Below are positions 1 through 12,230 of a DNA stretch of 64,000 nucleotides, one piece after another. The stretch covers positions 1-64,000 of the forward strand of contig RSEE01000008.1 of NCBI GenBank assembly GCA_003971905.1, given 5' to 3'. The stretch's first letter is position 1. Each line of letters starts with the position of its first letter. This stretch comes from Moniliella sp. 'wahieum' (taxonomy: Eukaryota; Basidiomycota; Moniliellomycetes; Moniliellales; Moniliellaceae). The notes under the pieces are model-generated. The model was not told the DNA's origin and did no database searches. It worked only from the letters and a program-made list of their open reading frames with translations. Made by a program: the position numbers and the translations under genes.

Positions 1-33
1 TAACCCTAACCCTAACCCTAACCCTAACCCTAA
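1..33. repeat. Telomeric repeat (TAACCC)n
   Basis: Five perfect TAACCC units plus TAA start the window, so the left edge is a chromosome end with the G-strand TTAGGG running outward. TTAGGG is the common telomere unit of fungi and animals. Only about 33 bases remain, so the array was truncated or trimmed in assembly. Unique sequence follows directly. Confidence 0.97.
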
Positions 34-2141
34 GGGAGGTAGGTTGACCAAGACATGGGTGGGTGGAAGATTGGAAGATTGGAAGAGTGTAAGAGTGGAA
101 GGCTCAGGGCTGAGCGTCAAGAGGATTGTAACTCTGTAAGACCGGAGGAACCCAAGGGATGGGTGAAGAACCTCTGGAAATGTAGAGCAATGCAATCGCG
201 ATGGTGGTGGTTCAGGTCTAAGCCTTGTGCCACACCTAGAGACAGGGGTTCAGACAAGCCTGAGTATACACGTGGAGGCTTCGGAGGACAAATCAGGGGT
301 GAAGGGTGATGAGGCGCCTTGGCCTAAGTACGGGACCACGGGTCCCAACATCAATGAATGAGCGACCATACCCGCTGTCGCGTCTGGCTGCAGCAACATA
401 GCGCAACGGACGCAAACAAAGAGAACATGGAGCGGAGGTCCTAATGGGCCTGACGCGGCGTCAGCGCGTGAGGCCTGAGGATGGACTCTAGGAACCTCGG
501 CCAAACGCACGATCCGTAGGCTGCAGCGTGCTGAAATGTGAATGCGGCTGGACGGCCAGAACTGTAGAAGACCAACAGAGAGCAGGCAGTTGGTGGTGTA
601 TTGCATGGCACATGGACTACACAGGCAAGAGGATATTCCTGCCCGGAGAATATCGGAAGGAAGGCACCGGAAGGATCCGGGCCTGGGCTACCGGCGTCAC
701 TAGTCACTACACCAGTGTGGCGCTACAAAACCGGTTGGTGTGGATAGTATGGATGGAGGTGCGCGGTATACAGCCGGTGGGGCTAGTGTTGGGGGGCGGA
801 TGGACGCCGCCCTGCCTCGCATTGCTGGGCAGGGATGTGGGTGTGGGGCGAACCAATACCGGGTATGTGGGGTGTGCAAGGGTGCACATCCTCTGGCGTG
901 TACATAATGTCCATCCGCCACCATGCACAACCCGCTAAATACCGTTGACGGTGGGGACGATAGCTGGACGAGGGACCAGCGACGTGGGGGGGGGCAGTGA
1001 AGCTAGTGACTGGACTAGTGACGCGTGATGCGTGACGGTGACTCGCATCGCACCTCTCCTGGATTCTTGCTGATCGATGATCGATGATCGTCGTCATGAT
1101 GAAAGCGGCCTTTACCGCTCCGGCGTGAGGGGGCGTGAGGGGCGTGAGGGGCGTGAGGCATTTACTTGGTAAAATAGTTCACTGTGCCTGAGGGGCGTGA
1201 GATCGAGACGCGCTGCCCTCTGCCAGCACACGAGGCGTTGTGCCCCACTGGAGAACTGACCCTGGCCTGGCTCTTTTCCCCTCCGCGGCGGCTCCACATG
1301 CATTTGCAGGGCACTCCATGCGTGCGCAGGATGGCTCTGACGCGCGTTCCGAGAGGCATGGGATGCAGGCAGGCAGACACCATCTCGGTGGTGGGTGTTT
1401 GTACGTGGGCTGGACGCTGGCGGCATGCTGCGTTGGATGGTGTGGGACAGGTGAGCGTTGCGGATAGCGAGAGGAACAGACGGGACGTTGAACGTTGAGA
1501 GCGTGTCTGGGTGTGAGAGGGGCCGATCAGACGGAGTGGGTTTGAAATGTGGGTGGGCCTCAAAGCCAAGGCGAGCGCTTTCAGCATTGGGGTTTGTGCG
1601 GGTGTGTGGGACATTGCCACCAGCCGCATGCTTCAGCGCTTGCCGACGGCCTGAGACTCTTGAGGCGGTATCGATTATCGATTGTGTCTACGAGCCAGCG
1701 CCTGCCTGCCGATCCTTCGCCTGGCCAGGGAAGCAATATTAAGCACGTACGGCCAACCCTACCAGGCGGCGGGCAGGGGGGCACTGGACTGGGCGCAGCC
1801 AGCGTGGGTTGTGCATGCTTGGGTTGCCCCGCAGCAGCCGCGGGGACGCAACGCACGGGGGGAAGGGGGCGGGGCGGACAGCGGCGCCAGCGGGGCAAGC
1901 CATCGGCCACGGGCCCCGTGTCGCTGCTTTGTGGGTAAAGCCACCGCCAGCAGCCACCCCGCTGCCCCACGGTTATATAGCAACGCCCCATTGAATGCGC
2001 ACTCGCTGCGTCCACAGCCCAGCCCTACCCGCACTGGCACTCCTCCCTCCGCCGCATCCATCCCACTCTCAACCCCACCACCACCACCACCACCCACTCG
2101 CACCCCTGTCAACCCCCCCAAACCACACTCCCTGACGCAAC
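34..2141. other. Non-coding subtelomeric DNA
   Basis: No reading frame here looks like a protein. The stretch holds a short GGGCGTGAGG tandem (about 1127-1160), a GATCGATGATCG cluster (1072-1090), a dispersed hairpin repeat (563-735, listed separately) and pyrimidine-rich promoter sequence just before the acyl-CoA synthetase start. No subtelomeric gene family (helicase, adhesin) is visible. Confidence 0.7.
563..735. repeat. Dispersed hairpin repeat, copy A
   Basis: This stretch aligns with 19594-19770 in the same orientation. Shared blocks include GTAGA(A/G)GACCA, GAGAGCAGGC, TGGTGTATTGC, AATATTCC, GGAAGG and GGGCTACCG. Inside it GATATTC (632-638) and GAATATC (648-654) form a 7-bp inverted repeat around a GC-rich loop. 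The matching copy has a 14-bp inverted repeat at the same place. No coding frame is conserved. It may be a short non-autonomous element or a structural subtelomeric repeat. Confidence 0.6.
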
Positions 2142-4365
2142 ATGCCCGTGCGCCACCACCATTCTGCCACCGTCGAGGGCGGCGGCCCCGCCCAGCCGGG
2201 CGAGACACGCGTCCGCCGCGCCTTCTGCAGCCCCGACAAGCTGGTTGAGGGCCCCAACGACCAGGTCAAGACCATGGCGGATGTCCTCACCTACGCGGCC
2301 AAGACCTATGGCGACAAGCGCGCTGTCGGCTGGCGAGAGATCATTCAAATCCACACGGAAAAAAAGAAGTCACCAAGACTGTGGGTGGCAAGGAGGTCAA
2401 GGGTGTGTGCATGTTCCCTGTGTAGTGTTTTATGCTGGATTCGGGGTGGTGGACCGGTACTGATCTGGATTGGCTGTGGTGCTACGCAGAGACCAAGAAG
2501 TGGCAGTACTATGAGCTGTCCGGGTACCAGTACCTCTCTTACAACCAACTTCTTGAGAAGGTCAAGATTGCTAGCAACGGTCTTCGTGCGCTCGGCCTCA
2601 ACGCGGACACCCACTTCAACATTTACGCCCAGACCAGGTGAGTAGCGCGCTTGCTCGCTCTTCTTTCTTTTATGTTGGCTAGGCAGTGCCAGTCCTAACT
2701 GATCTCTTGTTGCTCCTGTCCTCTTGTTCTCCATCAGTGTCAACTGGCAGATTCTTGCGCATGCCTGCACACGGCAGAGTATTGTGTTTTGTACTGCGTA
2801 CGACACATTGGGCGAGGAAGGATTGACGTTTTCTCTCAATGAGCCCGAAGTACAGGGCATCTTTACCAATGGCGCGCTGCTCAAGACCCTTGCCGCCGTG
2901 GCCCCCAACACGACTCACCTCAAGTACGTCATCTATGACGGCAAAGATGAGGCGCAACAGGTGCCCAAGCTGCAGGAAATTCTTGCCGAGCGCGGTGGCA
3001 AGGTGATCACGATCGACGAGCTGTACAAGTTGGGCCAAGGGATGGCCGACGAGCCTAACACGCCCAGCCCCGCGTCGCTGGCCTGCATCATGTACACCTC
3101 GGGCAGCACGGGTACGCCCAAGGGCGTGCTGCTGACGCACAAGAACGTGGTGTCGTCGGTGGGCACAGTGTCGTTGCTGCTGGGTCCCTATTTTACTCCG
3201 GACGATACGTTGCTCGCCTACCTTCCTTTGGCGCACATTCTGGAGTTTGTGGCTGAATGCTCCTTGATCTGCAGTGGGCTCACGCTGGGGTATGGGCGAG
3301 TCAAGACCCTGACTACTGCCAGCGTGCGCAACTGCAAGGGGACCTGCAAGAGTTCCGCCCGTCACTGCTGGTGGGTGTGCCGGCGGTATTTGAGACGATC
3401 CGCAAAGGTGTGCTGGCCAAGGTCAAAGAGGGCGGTGCGGTGATGAAACGCTCGGTGTTTAACACGGCGCTCAAAGTCAAGCAGGCCAAGTTGCCCGGCT
3501 TGGCGGCGCGTAGCGGACCATATCTTTAATGTGGTGCGTGCGCAGACGGGGGCGGCGACTGCGTCTGGCCTTGTCGGGTGGCGCGGCCATGTCCAAGGAA
3601 ACCCAGCAGTTCATCAACAACTGTCTCGTCACCATTGTTCAGGGGTACGGTATGACGGAATCCTCGGCCATGTGCGCGATTGCCACGCCCGAATTTAACT
3701 CGGGCTACTCGGTTGGCGTCATCTCGCCGGCCATTGAGGTGAAGCTGGTTGACGTGCCCGAGGCGGGATACAAGGCGACCAACACGCCGCCCCAGGGAGA
3801 GGTGTGGATTCGGGGCAATGCCGTGTGTTCGGGGTACTACAAGCGTCCGGACCTGACCAAGGAGACCATCACCGAAGACGGTTGGCTCATGACTGGCGAT
3901 GTGGGCCAGTTTAACAAGGACGGTACCCTCTCGCTCATTGATCGCAAGAAGAACTTGGTCAAGCTCGCCGGCGGTGAGTACATTGCGATTGAGGCATTAG
4001 AATCGACGTACAAGAGCAACGAACTGGTGGCCAACATTTGCGTTGTCGCCGACTCGAACGCCAACAAGCCGATGGCGGTGGTGTACCCCAACGAAGCCAA
4101 TCTGAAGGTGGCTGTGAAGGGCGGAGCGATTGCTGGTGCCCAGTCGAGCTGGGACTTGGAGCAGCTGTGTGAGAGCCAGGCCGTGAGCCAGTATGTCCTG
4201 CGCTCGTTGGGGAACACGGCCAAGGCGGCGCAATTCAAGCCACTGCAGACGCTGCAGACGGTGCTGTTGGTGCCCGACGACCTGGATATGACGGCAGCGC
4301 AAAAGATTGAGCGCAAAAAGGTCGAGGCAAAGTACAAGGCGGCCATCGCCAAGATTTACCCGTAA
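2142..4365 (+). CDS. Long-chain acyl-CoA synthetase (Faa1/Faa4-like)
   Basis: Activates long-chain fatty acids to acyl-CoA using ATP. The protein is collinear with yeast Faa1 from its N-terminus (GWREIIQIH) through the AMP-binding P-loop YTSGSTGTPKG (about 3092-3124) and ASVRNCKG to the fatty-acyl-CoA signature TEDGWLMTGDVGQF and IDRKKNLVKLAGGEYIA. The start ATG at 2142 follows a pyrimidine-rich leader. Two introns are clear, 2403-2489 and 2639-2737, and each joins exons in frame. The coding frame breaks at the A run near 2361, at AAGGGGACC near 3340, near 3515 and at the G run near 3550. The conserved protein continues across every break, so these look like base-count errors. No signal peptide is seen. 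It is the first gene inside the telomere, only 2.1 kb from the end. Confidence 0.93.
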
Positions 4366-5830
4366 GGACCAGCGTACGCTGCGCTGTGCTACGCTACACT
4401 GGACCTTACTCCCTCGTGTTCAACACTTTATTCTCTCCTCTCTCCTCCTTTTTGTATCCATTCTACCATCACCCACACACTCTTTTTCACCTTTGTGCGT
4501 GCCCTAGCCTCACCGGGACCTTGTCCGCTTCTCCCCTGCTTGGGTCCTTCCCCGCCTCGTTGCGTGTGGTAGCATACATTTACATTGTCACGGCGGCCCG
4601 CTTCGGCCGACATGTCGTGACCTGGTCGTGCTTTCCTTTGCTCTCCATCGACCCTCTCCTTCCTCTTCGATGGTCTGGCCATGGCCATGGCGTTGGCATT
4701 GGCTTTGACTGGCGACGAGGACCGAAGAGGCCTTGTACACATTTTTACGGGGAACTGAACGTGCCCCTGATACAGTGTGTAGAAGTAACGCTTCTAACGT
4801 TGGAATGATATACCCCAGCACTCGTTGCCCTGGAGCGATCATCGATCACCTCGATCTCCCCCGACTGAGGGGGGGGATGCACCTACATGTAGCACGCGAC
4901 CCAACCATCTTAACTGCCCCCCTCGGGTTCTCGACGTAGCGGAGAGGGAGCTGGAGCAGCGAAGCACGAACGCAGTGCAAGTAGACACAGCGCCCTGCTC
5001 ACCGCTTCCTCACCGCGCCTCACCAATGGGTCTCGACGACCGCGCATACATGCACTCCGAAACGTGCGCGGGCTAGGTGCCCTCCGAGCCTCAGGGGCCT
5101 CAGGTAAGCGTGATGGGTCAGGTGGTGCGGGCTGCTCCTGGTCTGTACTGGTCGGGAAAGAGCCTCGCCCAATCTCTCTGCCTGCTCACTATGACCATGC
5201 CCAAGGTCAAGTGCCCCCCTCCCCCCTAGCTAGACCTACCACTGCATGTTGCGTAGCTCACGGCCAGACGGATGTATCATTTCGTCTTCCTCCCCTTGCC
5301 GCAGCGCAAGCAAGAGAAGAGGTCCGGCCCCACCCCCTGCAAGCCCGAGAGTGGGACAAGAGATGCATACGACAATGACGACAAGCGGTGGAGTACAGTG
5401 GGTGACAGTTGGTGACAGTTCTTGACAGTTGGCGGTTGGAGTGGATTGGACTGGATGGAAGGGACTGGATTGGAGTGGATTGGATTGGGTTGGATTGGGG
5501 GTTGGATTGGATTGGATTGGATTGGATTGGATTGGATTGGATTGGATTGGATTGGATTGGATTGGATCGGATTGGATTGGATTGGATTGGATTGGATTGA
5601 CCTCCCCCGCGCGCCACACCCCTCACGCGCACCCGCCAGTAAGGGGAAATGCCCACGACCACGTTCGTTCCCTTTTCCCTTTTCCCTTTTGCGTTTTGCG
5701 TATTCAGTTTTCAGTTTTGGGCCGGGGCCCATGTCGAGGTGCCATGGCGGGCCAAGATGGGAGGCGAAGCATGGCTTTCGACTTGCGGCTTGCGGCTGCG
5801 GCTAGCGGCGTACGGCGTACGGATTCCGGC
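4366..5830. other. Intergenic region between convergent genes
   Basis: This lies between the stop of the acyl-CoA synthetase (+) and the stop of the RRM protein (-). It contains a T/C-rich stretch (about 4430-4560) that may hold the 3' processing region, GATCATCGATC at 4838-4848, a CCTCAGGGGCCTCAGG palindromic cluster near 5090, and the GGATT microsatellite listed separately. No gene is seen. Confidence 0.6.
5503..5598. repeat. (GGATT)n pentanucleotide microsatellite
   Basis: About 19 tandem GGATT units with a single GGATC variant, preceded by imperfect units from about 5435. Frames through it give endless DWIGL or NPIQS repeats, which are artefacts of a 5-bp unit. It lies just beyond the 3' end of the RRM gene. 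Confidence 0.97.
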
Positions 5831-8668
5831 CTACGCTTCGTTCGCCGCGACCGGTTCGATTGACGGGCGGCCTCGCCCGGGCGCACCGAGACTTTCGGGC
5901 ACAAGAGCGGCGTGCGCGTGCCCGTAAGCGTGCGAATGGGTAGGAACGTACACTTGCGCTTGCGCATGAAGCTGCGTGGGAGGGGGGCGGAAGCAACAGG
6001 CCCCGGGACCGATACGGGGGTAGAGGCGTGTGCGTTTTGTGCATGTGCGTGTGTTTGGGATTGGGTTTGGGTTTGGGCTTGAGCTTGTGCCTGTGCCTGT
6101 GCTTGAGTTTGGGCATGAGGTTGCGCTTGCGATGGCACCAAGGCCGGTGCGTGCGGCGGGGCATGCGGCGGGGCGTGCGGCGGGACATGGCCATAAGGAT
6201 AGACCGAATAAAACGGCGTAGGAGAGAAGTACTGTCCGGGAGGCATGTACGGCGTGTACATCATGGGCATCGAAGCGGCGGGCACGTGCGTGCCCGATGC
6301 GACGGCAGGGAGAGCCGGGTGGGCTGCCGCTCCCTGACCCGCACCAGTGAAGCTGCGACGAGAGGCGGGCGGGCGCGGGGTACCGGATGGTCCGGACCAC
6401 GAAGGTCGGGTGGACAGGAAGCGCCTTTTTCCATTTGCTGGAGCGAGGCTGGGGTGATGGGATGTAGTGCCCCTGGACTGGTCAGGAGCGATTTGGGCGC
6501 GCCAAGCCAGGGAGCCCCTTGGTCCTCGGGAAGTATCGGGTTGCGTTCTTTCCCCCAGCCCATCTTGAGCGTCGAGCCACGCAGGCTCGCTTGGGATTTC
6601 CGAAGCTGGACAATCGCTTGGGCTGCCAGTTGGTGGCTTGTGAGACGGAGAAAGGCCCAATGATGATCCTGCTGCAACCGCACGTCCGTCACGAGCGGTG
6701 GACGAGGACGCTCTTCGCCCCCTTCTCCCTTGGGTGGAGACGCATCTTCATCTTCGTCCCCCCTCCAGCGCGGCCTGGCTCACGAGGGCGACAATCTCCT
6801 CCTTGTGGGCTTGCTCGGGCAAGTTTCCCACATAGATCGTCACCGTTGACGACGGAGCCGCAGCGAGCACCAGCGCAAGGTCCGTGCCCCCTCGAGTGTG
6901 GGCTTGGAGCGTCGGCTCGTCATGCGGTCCCGCTGAGGCGGGCCGAGCGGAGGAACCGAGTGCGAGGTCAATCCCAAGGCGGAGGTAGAAATGGCTACTG
7001 TCTCTTCCGTTGAAGGCGACATGGCAGAACCAGGCGACGACCCCGATTCGGCCGCGTCCAGCGTAGAGTCGGTAGGGGAGAGACTGGGCGGCACGAGCGA
7101 AGGGTCACTGGCCGCTTCCGACTGAACGGGCAACAGGGCCTTGGGCGCCAAAGGCGACAACTCGGACGGTACCGCGTCCCCGGCAGAAAGAGGGACGCGG
7201 TAGAGGGGAGAGGTATAGGAGTTCATCGGCACACGGGCAAAGGACGCTTGCATCGCAACTTGGTGCTGAACACTTTCGTAGCTCGCCGCACTGGTTGTGT
7301 TCATGCCCACGCCTGAGTTCGAGGGAGCAGACTCGATAGATAACAACGAGGCACTCGGCCTGCGCATCAACTGTGTTTGTCCCGGTGGGGAGTGTGTGTG
7401 GGCGGAATCTCGTCGATCCAGGCCTGGCGTAGAAGCAGTCGCGCCAGAGGCAGAAGGTGTTGTGGACGGTTCACCATCCTGTGATACAGGTGACGATTTG
7501 GGGGGCTCTGCTGGGTCCTGGTCCAAGGCAGCTGGCTGCCCGGGAAGAGGCGCATGATTCTCCAACCCCTGGAAAGCGGTGGACCGTTTGCTGCGGGGGA
7601 CAGCCCAGTTCAGACGGAGCGGACGCCCATGCAGTGGTTCGCCCGTATACTGCTGAATACATTGTTCTGCCTCAGCCCGGTCGGAGAGCGTGGCAAATCC
7701 AAACCCGCGACTGCGGTTGTTCAAATAATCCCATTTGACCCGCACATCCACCAAGGAGGACAGTCGCGGAGCAAAGTAGGCGCGCAAAATTGCATCTGTC
7801 ACGTCCGAGGCCAAATCGCCAATGAAGACCGTGTGCAGGGTCACGTCACTGGCAGTGTCGAACGATCGACGGGACGTGGCGGGCTCGTTGGCGGAGGGCA
7901 AGGGAAGGAGGGTTCCCGTCGACCTGATCGCGCTGGGGGGTGCACGGCGAATGACAGGGCGCCGTGGGGTGGGTTGGAGGGTGCGGCGGCGATCGAGCTG
8001 GCCGTGCTCGCACGCCGAATGGGTGTGAGGGAAGGGAGGGAATGGTGATGCTGGGGGGGTGGTGGTGGCTGGGCAGAGGCATACGACCGTGGATGAGGAA
8101 GCGCAGCCAACTGGTGGGGGGCTGCACTGGCTAGGGGCATGGGCAGGCTGGGGGGGGCAAACTGGACATGCGTTGTAGGCGGCATAGCTCCATACGGCAG
8201 AGGGGGGGGGGAGGAAGTACAAGCCCGGTTGAGACGGCGGCGGGGGCGGGGCAGAGGGGTAGTAGAGGTGGGGCGGGCCAGTGCGTGCGGGGTGGGCGGG
8301 GCAGCGGACGAGGTGCTGATGGTGGTGGCGGGGGGAGGCGCGCTGGGTGGCGGCGGCGGGATGCCTGGCGGGGCGGCGGTGGGGGAGGCGCTGGGGCTGG
8401 TTGAGGGTGGGGGATGGTGGGGGGCAGGCGAGACGCCGAGGGGCAGTTCCATGAGCATGGATCCATGCAAGCGCTGGACAGCCTGCGCCGCTGCGTCCGA
8501 GTCGGCGAAGGTGACAAAGGCGTAGCGGGCACGCGACGGCGAGGACTCGACGAGGCGCACACTGCGCACGTCGCCGGCGCGGCTGAAGACGCTGGCGAGG
8601 GCGTCGTCAGTGACTGTGGAGGCCAAGTTGGTGACGTGCACGACCGAGGCAGAGTCGTCGTGCGCCAT
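5831..8668 (-). CDS. Three-RRM RNA-binding protein, Pub1/TIA1 type
   Basis: Probably a poly(A)+/U-rich RNA-binding protein acting in mRNA stability, splicing or stress granules. RRM1 begins near residue 8 (RNP2 VVHVTNL, RNP1 RYAFVTF). RRM2 is at about 7830-7610 (TVFIGDL, RGFGFATL). RRM3 is at about 6845-6560 (TIYVGNLP, then LKMGWGKER, very like the end of RRM3 in yeast Pub1). Long Pro/Ser linkers separate the domains. The tail is Pro/Tyr/Met-rich, then Ala-Pro-His repeats and a (QA)n tract. The start ATG at 8668 opens directly onto RRM1. Frame breaks occur at the C6 run near 7936, a G run near 6890 (one missing base restores LEGGTDLALVLAAAP), a G run near 6755 and one or two more near 6430-6200. 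The exact stop is uncertain; 5831 is the best fit. Confidence 0.85.
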
Positions 8669-11165
8669 GGCGGGCAGCGGGGCGGGGGGGCAGAGGAGTA
8701 TGGCGGACTAGGGGGGTGGGATGCGCATCAGCTGGGGTGGGGTGAGGGGGCGCTGAGGGCGGCGGTGGCACAGGGCGGCACAGCACGGCACAGCACAGCG
8801 GCGGGGGAGAGGCGCTATGGAGGGAGGAGGAGGAGAGAGGAGGAGGAGGAGGAGGAGGAGGAGGAGGCGACGGAGAAGAGGCAGAAAAAACGATCAAGAC
8901 GAGAGAGTGGGTGGTGGTGGGTGGTGTGGTGTGGTGTTGTGGGGCAGGGCCGGGCAGGGCAGGGCACACCAGAGTGTCGGAGAAGTATACGCAGCCTGCG
9001 CTGAGGGGAGTGGGGCGGGCGGCATGGGCAGCTGCAGGCTGCATGCACGCTGGGCGGTGCCCGACAGCCGGTGGCGGGGCGCTAGTATGCATGCCCAGCG
9101 GCAGGGGGGCAGCACCCAGCACCCAGCACCCAGCACCCAGCAGAGCGCCCCTGTCCGAGAGATGCAGCAGGCTGGCCGTGTCCACCAAGCGAGCGCACGC
9201 GGCAGCGCAGTGTGCTCGCTGTCAGGTGGGCTGTGCGCCGAGCAGACGGCGGCCGTGCGCGGGGGCCGATGCGGCACGCGAGCTAGTGCGCACAGTGGCC
9301 CCGTGCGGCTGTCTGCCGTGCACCCTCCCGACGCCCGACGCCCGACGGGGTATTATTGTCTGGTATTGCCTGGCATTGCGACATGGAGTGCTAGCGAGCG
9401 CAGAAGCTTAGCCTAGCTTAGCTCAGCGCAGAGCAGCCTTGCGCCGCGCCCTTCTCCGCTCCCTCCGCCTGCTTCCAGCCCTGTTCCAGTCCTCCCTGCG
9501 CAATGTGCTTGAGCTTCAAACTTGAGGCCAGGAGGCCTTCCCGCTCAGATGCCGCTCACCAACGCACCGGCACTCACCTCGGGCCCTGGCCCCACGCTTC
9601 TGGCGTATGTTCAAGTTGGGCAGCGCTCAGGCAGACCCGGGCTGAGTTGAGTGCTGTCTGGCTGGTACTTGGCTCTTAACGTTTAAGGTTTAACGTTAAA
9701 CGTTTAACGTTGAACCCAGTTGCTTCCAAGCTTCGTCCCCGGTCCCCCCAGTCGCAGCCGTGTCGCAGGCCTGTCGCAGCCTTTTGCCACCCCGGCCGTC
9801 GTCATCGATCAGATGGATCATCGATCATCGATCATCCCAGCTCCCAACGTCCAACGCCCGAATGCGGCCAATGCGGCGCTGCATTGGCGCTGCTCACCAC
9901 CTGATCACCGTTCGCCGCGTTCACCGATCAGCAGCCACTCGATCATCGATCCCTGGCATGCCACATTTCAAAGACGCTGGGACCAACGTACGTACGTACC
10001 TGCTGGCTGCGCCCGACCGCATGCGCCTGCCCCCGCCATCTGTTGGATGGGGCAATGATTAATGCTGCAGATGTCTCCTGCATCCAGTCTGCATGCCCCT
10101 GGCAGGTTGTGCGTGGCCAGGGTACAGTATACCCTGTCCGTCTCTTCTCTGCCCCACCCCACCGCATCCAGGGCCAGAACTCAAACTGACATGTCAGATG
10201 TCAGATGTCCCTGTCCTGCCGGTGGTGCGCTGGTGGCCACTGAGCGCATGGCCGTTGTGAACGTTAATTGGTGTTGATAAGCACCCCCAACTTGCTGTGA
10301 TATGCCCCCCCCCTGCATCCATTTTTATGCATTGCACCCTTGCTTTCCTCCCTCTCTCCGTCGTATCAGCTGGGGGTGCCTGGCGCCGACCAATGGGCAC
10401 TCCTGCTATCCCCCTCTCTTCCCCGCGCGAGTTCGACAGCCTCACCCTGACGAACCCCCCTTCTCCATTTCAATGCATGTCGTTGTGCGCCACGTTGCCC
10501 CCACGGCACGGTGTGTGTGGGCTGAAGAAGCAAGGCCTAGCCATGACGGACCAGGACCATGTGGCCAGCATTCTCCACCGTCTGACTCGTGACTTTCCAT
10601 GCAGCCGAGATCAGGAGAGTGAGCTCGGGTCGTCTCCAGCCGGCGGCTCTCACCCTGTCAAAGCGTCTGCAAGACGATCCTAGTGTCACATCGCACGATC
10701 TGTTCGTGACCATGACCCATCCTACTACTCTGTTCCATACGCCGTTGGGGGAGGAGGAATTCCCCGGGGCCCACAACCAAGTCAGCCGCACAGCAGCCGC
10801 TGTACCTCGGTCAACCGGGGAGGCCGCACAAACCACGCAACGCCAGATTCTAATACTAGGCCAAACGAGTCCAACGGCAGCGATGTTCGTCGTTCGTCGT
10901 TCATCGTTCCCATCGTCAGGATCAAAGACCAATTTCTTGGGTGGCCGCTGTAAACTTGCACAACATTCAACATGCGAATGAGCGCGCACCATCTGCTTTT
11001 TTGCACCAGTATGTACATCGCGTATCCAATGATGGTATCAACACTATAGAATAGTGTGTGTGGCGGGGCAGGGCGCATGTTTCTCTTCACTCTGTATGTT
11101 CCTGCCGACATGACTATGTTGCTTCCACCGGATACCAAAAAAGGAACGAATCAGGTAGCGTTCGT
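8669..11165. other. Repeat-rich intergenic region
   Basis: No credible gene in 2.5 kb. It holds a (GGA)n tract (8821-8868), a CAGCACC heptamer array (9112-9141), an AACGTT cluster (about 9678-9715), GATCATCGATC clusters (9806-9836, 9938-9955), ATGTCAG repeats near 10190 and a GTTCGTC tandem near 10890. The proximal part should hold the promoter of the RRM gene; the distal part is downstream of eIF3j. Confidence 0.6.
8821..8868. repeat. (GGA)n microsatellite
   Basis: Imperfect run of GGA triplets, purine-only on the plus strand, in the upstream region of the RRM protein gene. Poly-Glu/Arg or poly-Ser frames across it are not genes. Confidence 0.9.
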
Positions 11166-12230
11166 TTACATAAACGAGTCGTCCGAGAGCCCCTCATCGT
11201 CTGTTGGGTCATCGTCAGTACACCATCTCTTGCCCGGAAAGCAAGACAGGCAAGGCACACACAGTTGGTGATATCGATCCCGTCCTTTGCACTGGCCGTG
11301 CTCAAGTTCTTGGGCTTGGGCTTCTTCTGACCACCCGTCTTCTTGGCTTCCTTCTCAGCCGGGCCTTCTTCTCCGCCAGGTCGCGCAGCTTGGTCGCCGT
11401 CAGACGCATGTCCGTGTCCCGCATCTTGTCCGCCACAAGGAGGGTGAGGGCAGGACCAAAGAACTTATCGAACCCGGTCCGACCCGCATAACCCGAGATC
11501 ACCTTGGTATAAATGTCTTGCGCCAACTTGTCCCAGTCGCCCTTGGTCACCGGCTTGGCACTCGTCAGCGCCGCCAGGCCCGCATCCGACGTCGTATCCT
11601 GCACACTCGTCTGGCCCAGAAGCGCAGCCGCATTGTCCAAGTCCGACTGGAGTTGCATCTCCTTGTCGCGCTTCTTCTTTTCCATAAGGTCCTCTTCCTC
11701 TTCCGACTCATCCGTCTACCCCCGCCTCCCGCGTTAGTCGTCACTCGCCTTTTAATCCAACGCAATGCCTAGGAACGTACGTCAAGACCCAGCTCCGCAC
11801 GACGGCGCTCCTCCGCCTCCTTCTCAGCCAGTTTCTTCTTCAGGTTGCCCTTCTTCTTGGGCGGGGCAAGGACCGGTTGGGGCTTCGGCGCCTCGTCCTC
11901 CTCTTCCCAGTCGTCCTGATAAGAGAAGGGTTAGGGGTTGGGTTCGCTGCGAAGGAGAAAACGGGTGCGAGGTGGCGGGTGACGAGACATACCTTCAGGT
12001 CATCTTCCTCGTCGTCAAACGTGCGGCGGCCATAGACCGATGCAACAGGCGCTTTGGGCTTGGGGGGCGCGGGCATAGCCTTCTTCTCGTCGCCCGAGGA
12101 GGCATCTGGATTGGATGGGCGAAAGCGCTCAGGTCAGATGAGATGGGATGGGATGGGATGGGGTGGGATACTCGGGCAGATTCGGGGTGGCGGCAGCCTG
12201 GACAACACCCCAGTCACTCAGGTCGGACAT
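11166..12230 (-). CDS. HCR1: Translation initiation factor eIF3 subunit J
   Basis: Loosely bound eIF3 subunit that helps 40S subunit recruitment, scanning and recycling. The N-terminus MSDLSDWG is the acidic/Trp eIF3j start. An acidic stretch TFDDEEDDLK is followed by DDWEEEDEAPKPQ, the basic coil KKKGNLKKKLAEKEAEERR, then the folded core (KPVTKGDWDKLAQDI, LVADKMRDTDMR). It ends in GLSDDSFM, matching the family's C-terminal D-F-M. There are four introns; the best defined carry GACTAACG or TACTGACG branch sites. The last exon starts after CCCAACAG near 11190, and a donor at AACT/GTGTGT gives a good join. One base is missing near 11365 (AEKKARAEKEAKKTGG needs an extra G). The first exon junction near 12170 is not resolved. 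It is transcribed divergently from the Gtr1 gene across about 440 bp. Confidence 0.9.

Noticed and set aside
2142-4365. Acyl-CoA synthetase as a subtelomeric pseudogene
   Set aside because: Its breaks are of the same kind as those in eL19 and dUTPase, and all catalytic motifs are intact, so error is more likely than decay.
5236-5805. Long frames of NPIQS or DWIGL repeats on both strands
   Set aside because: They arise from the (GGATT)n microsatellite, which is open in several frames because the unit is 5 bp and lacks stops.
6028-6663. Plus-strand Arg/Leu-rich frame
   Set aside because: Antisense shadow of the Pro/Ala/Gln-rich tail of the RRM protein.
8817-9048. Poly-Arg/Glu and poly-Ser frames
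   Set aside because: Product of the (GGA)n tract; not coding.
11920-11945. Interstitial telomeric repeat (AACCCCTAACCC on the minus strand)
   Set aside because: Two imperfect units inside an eIF3j intron; too short to mean anything.
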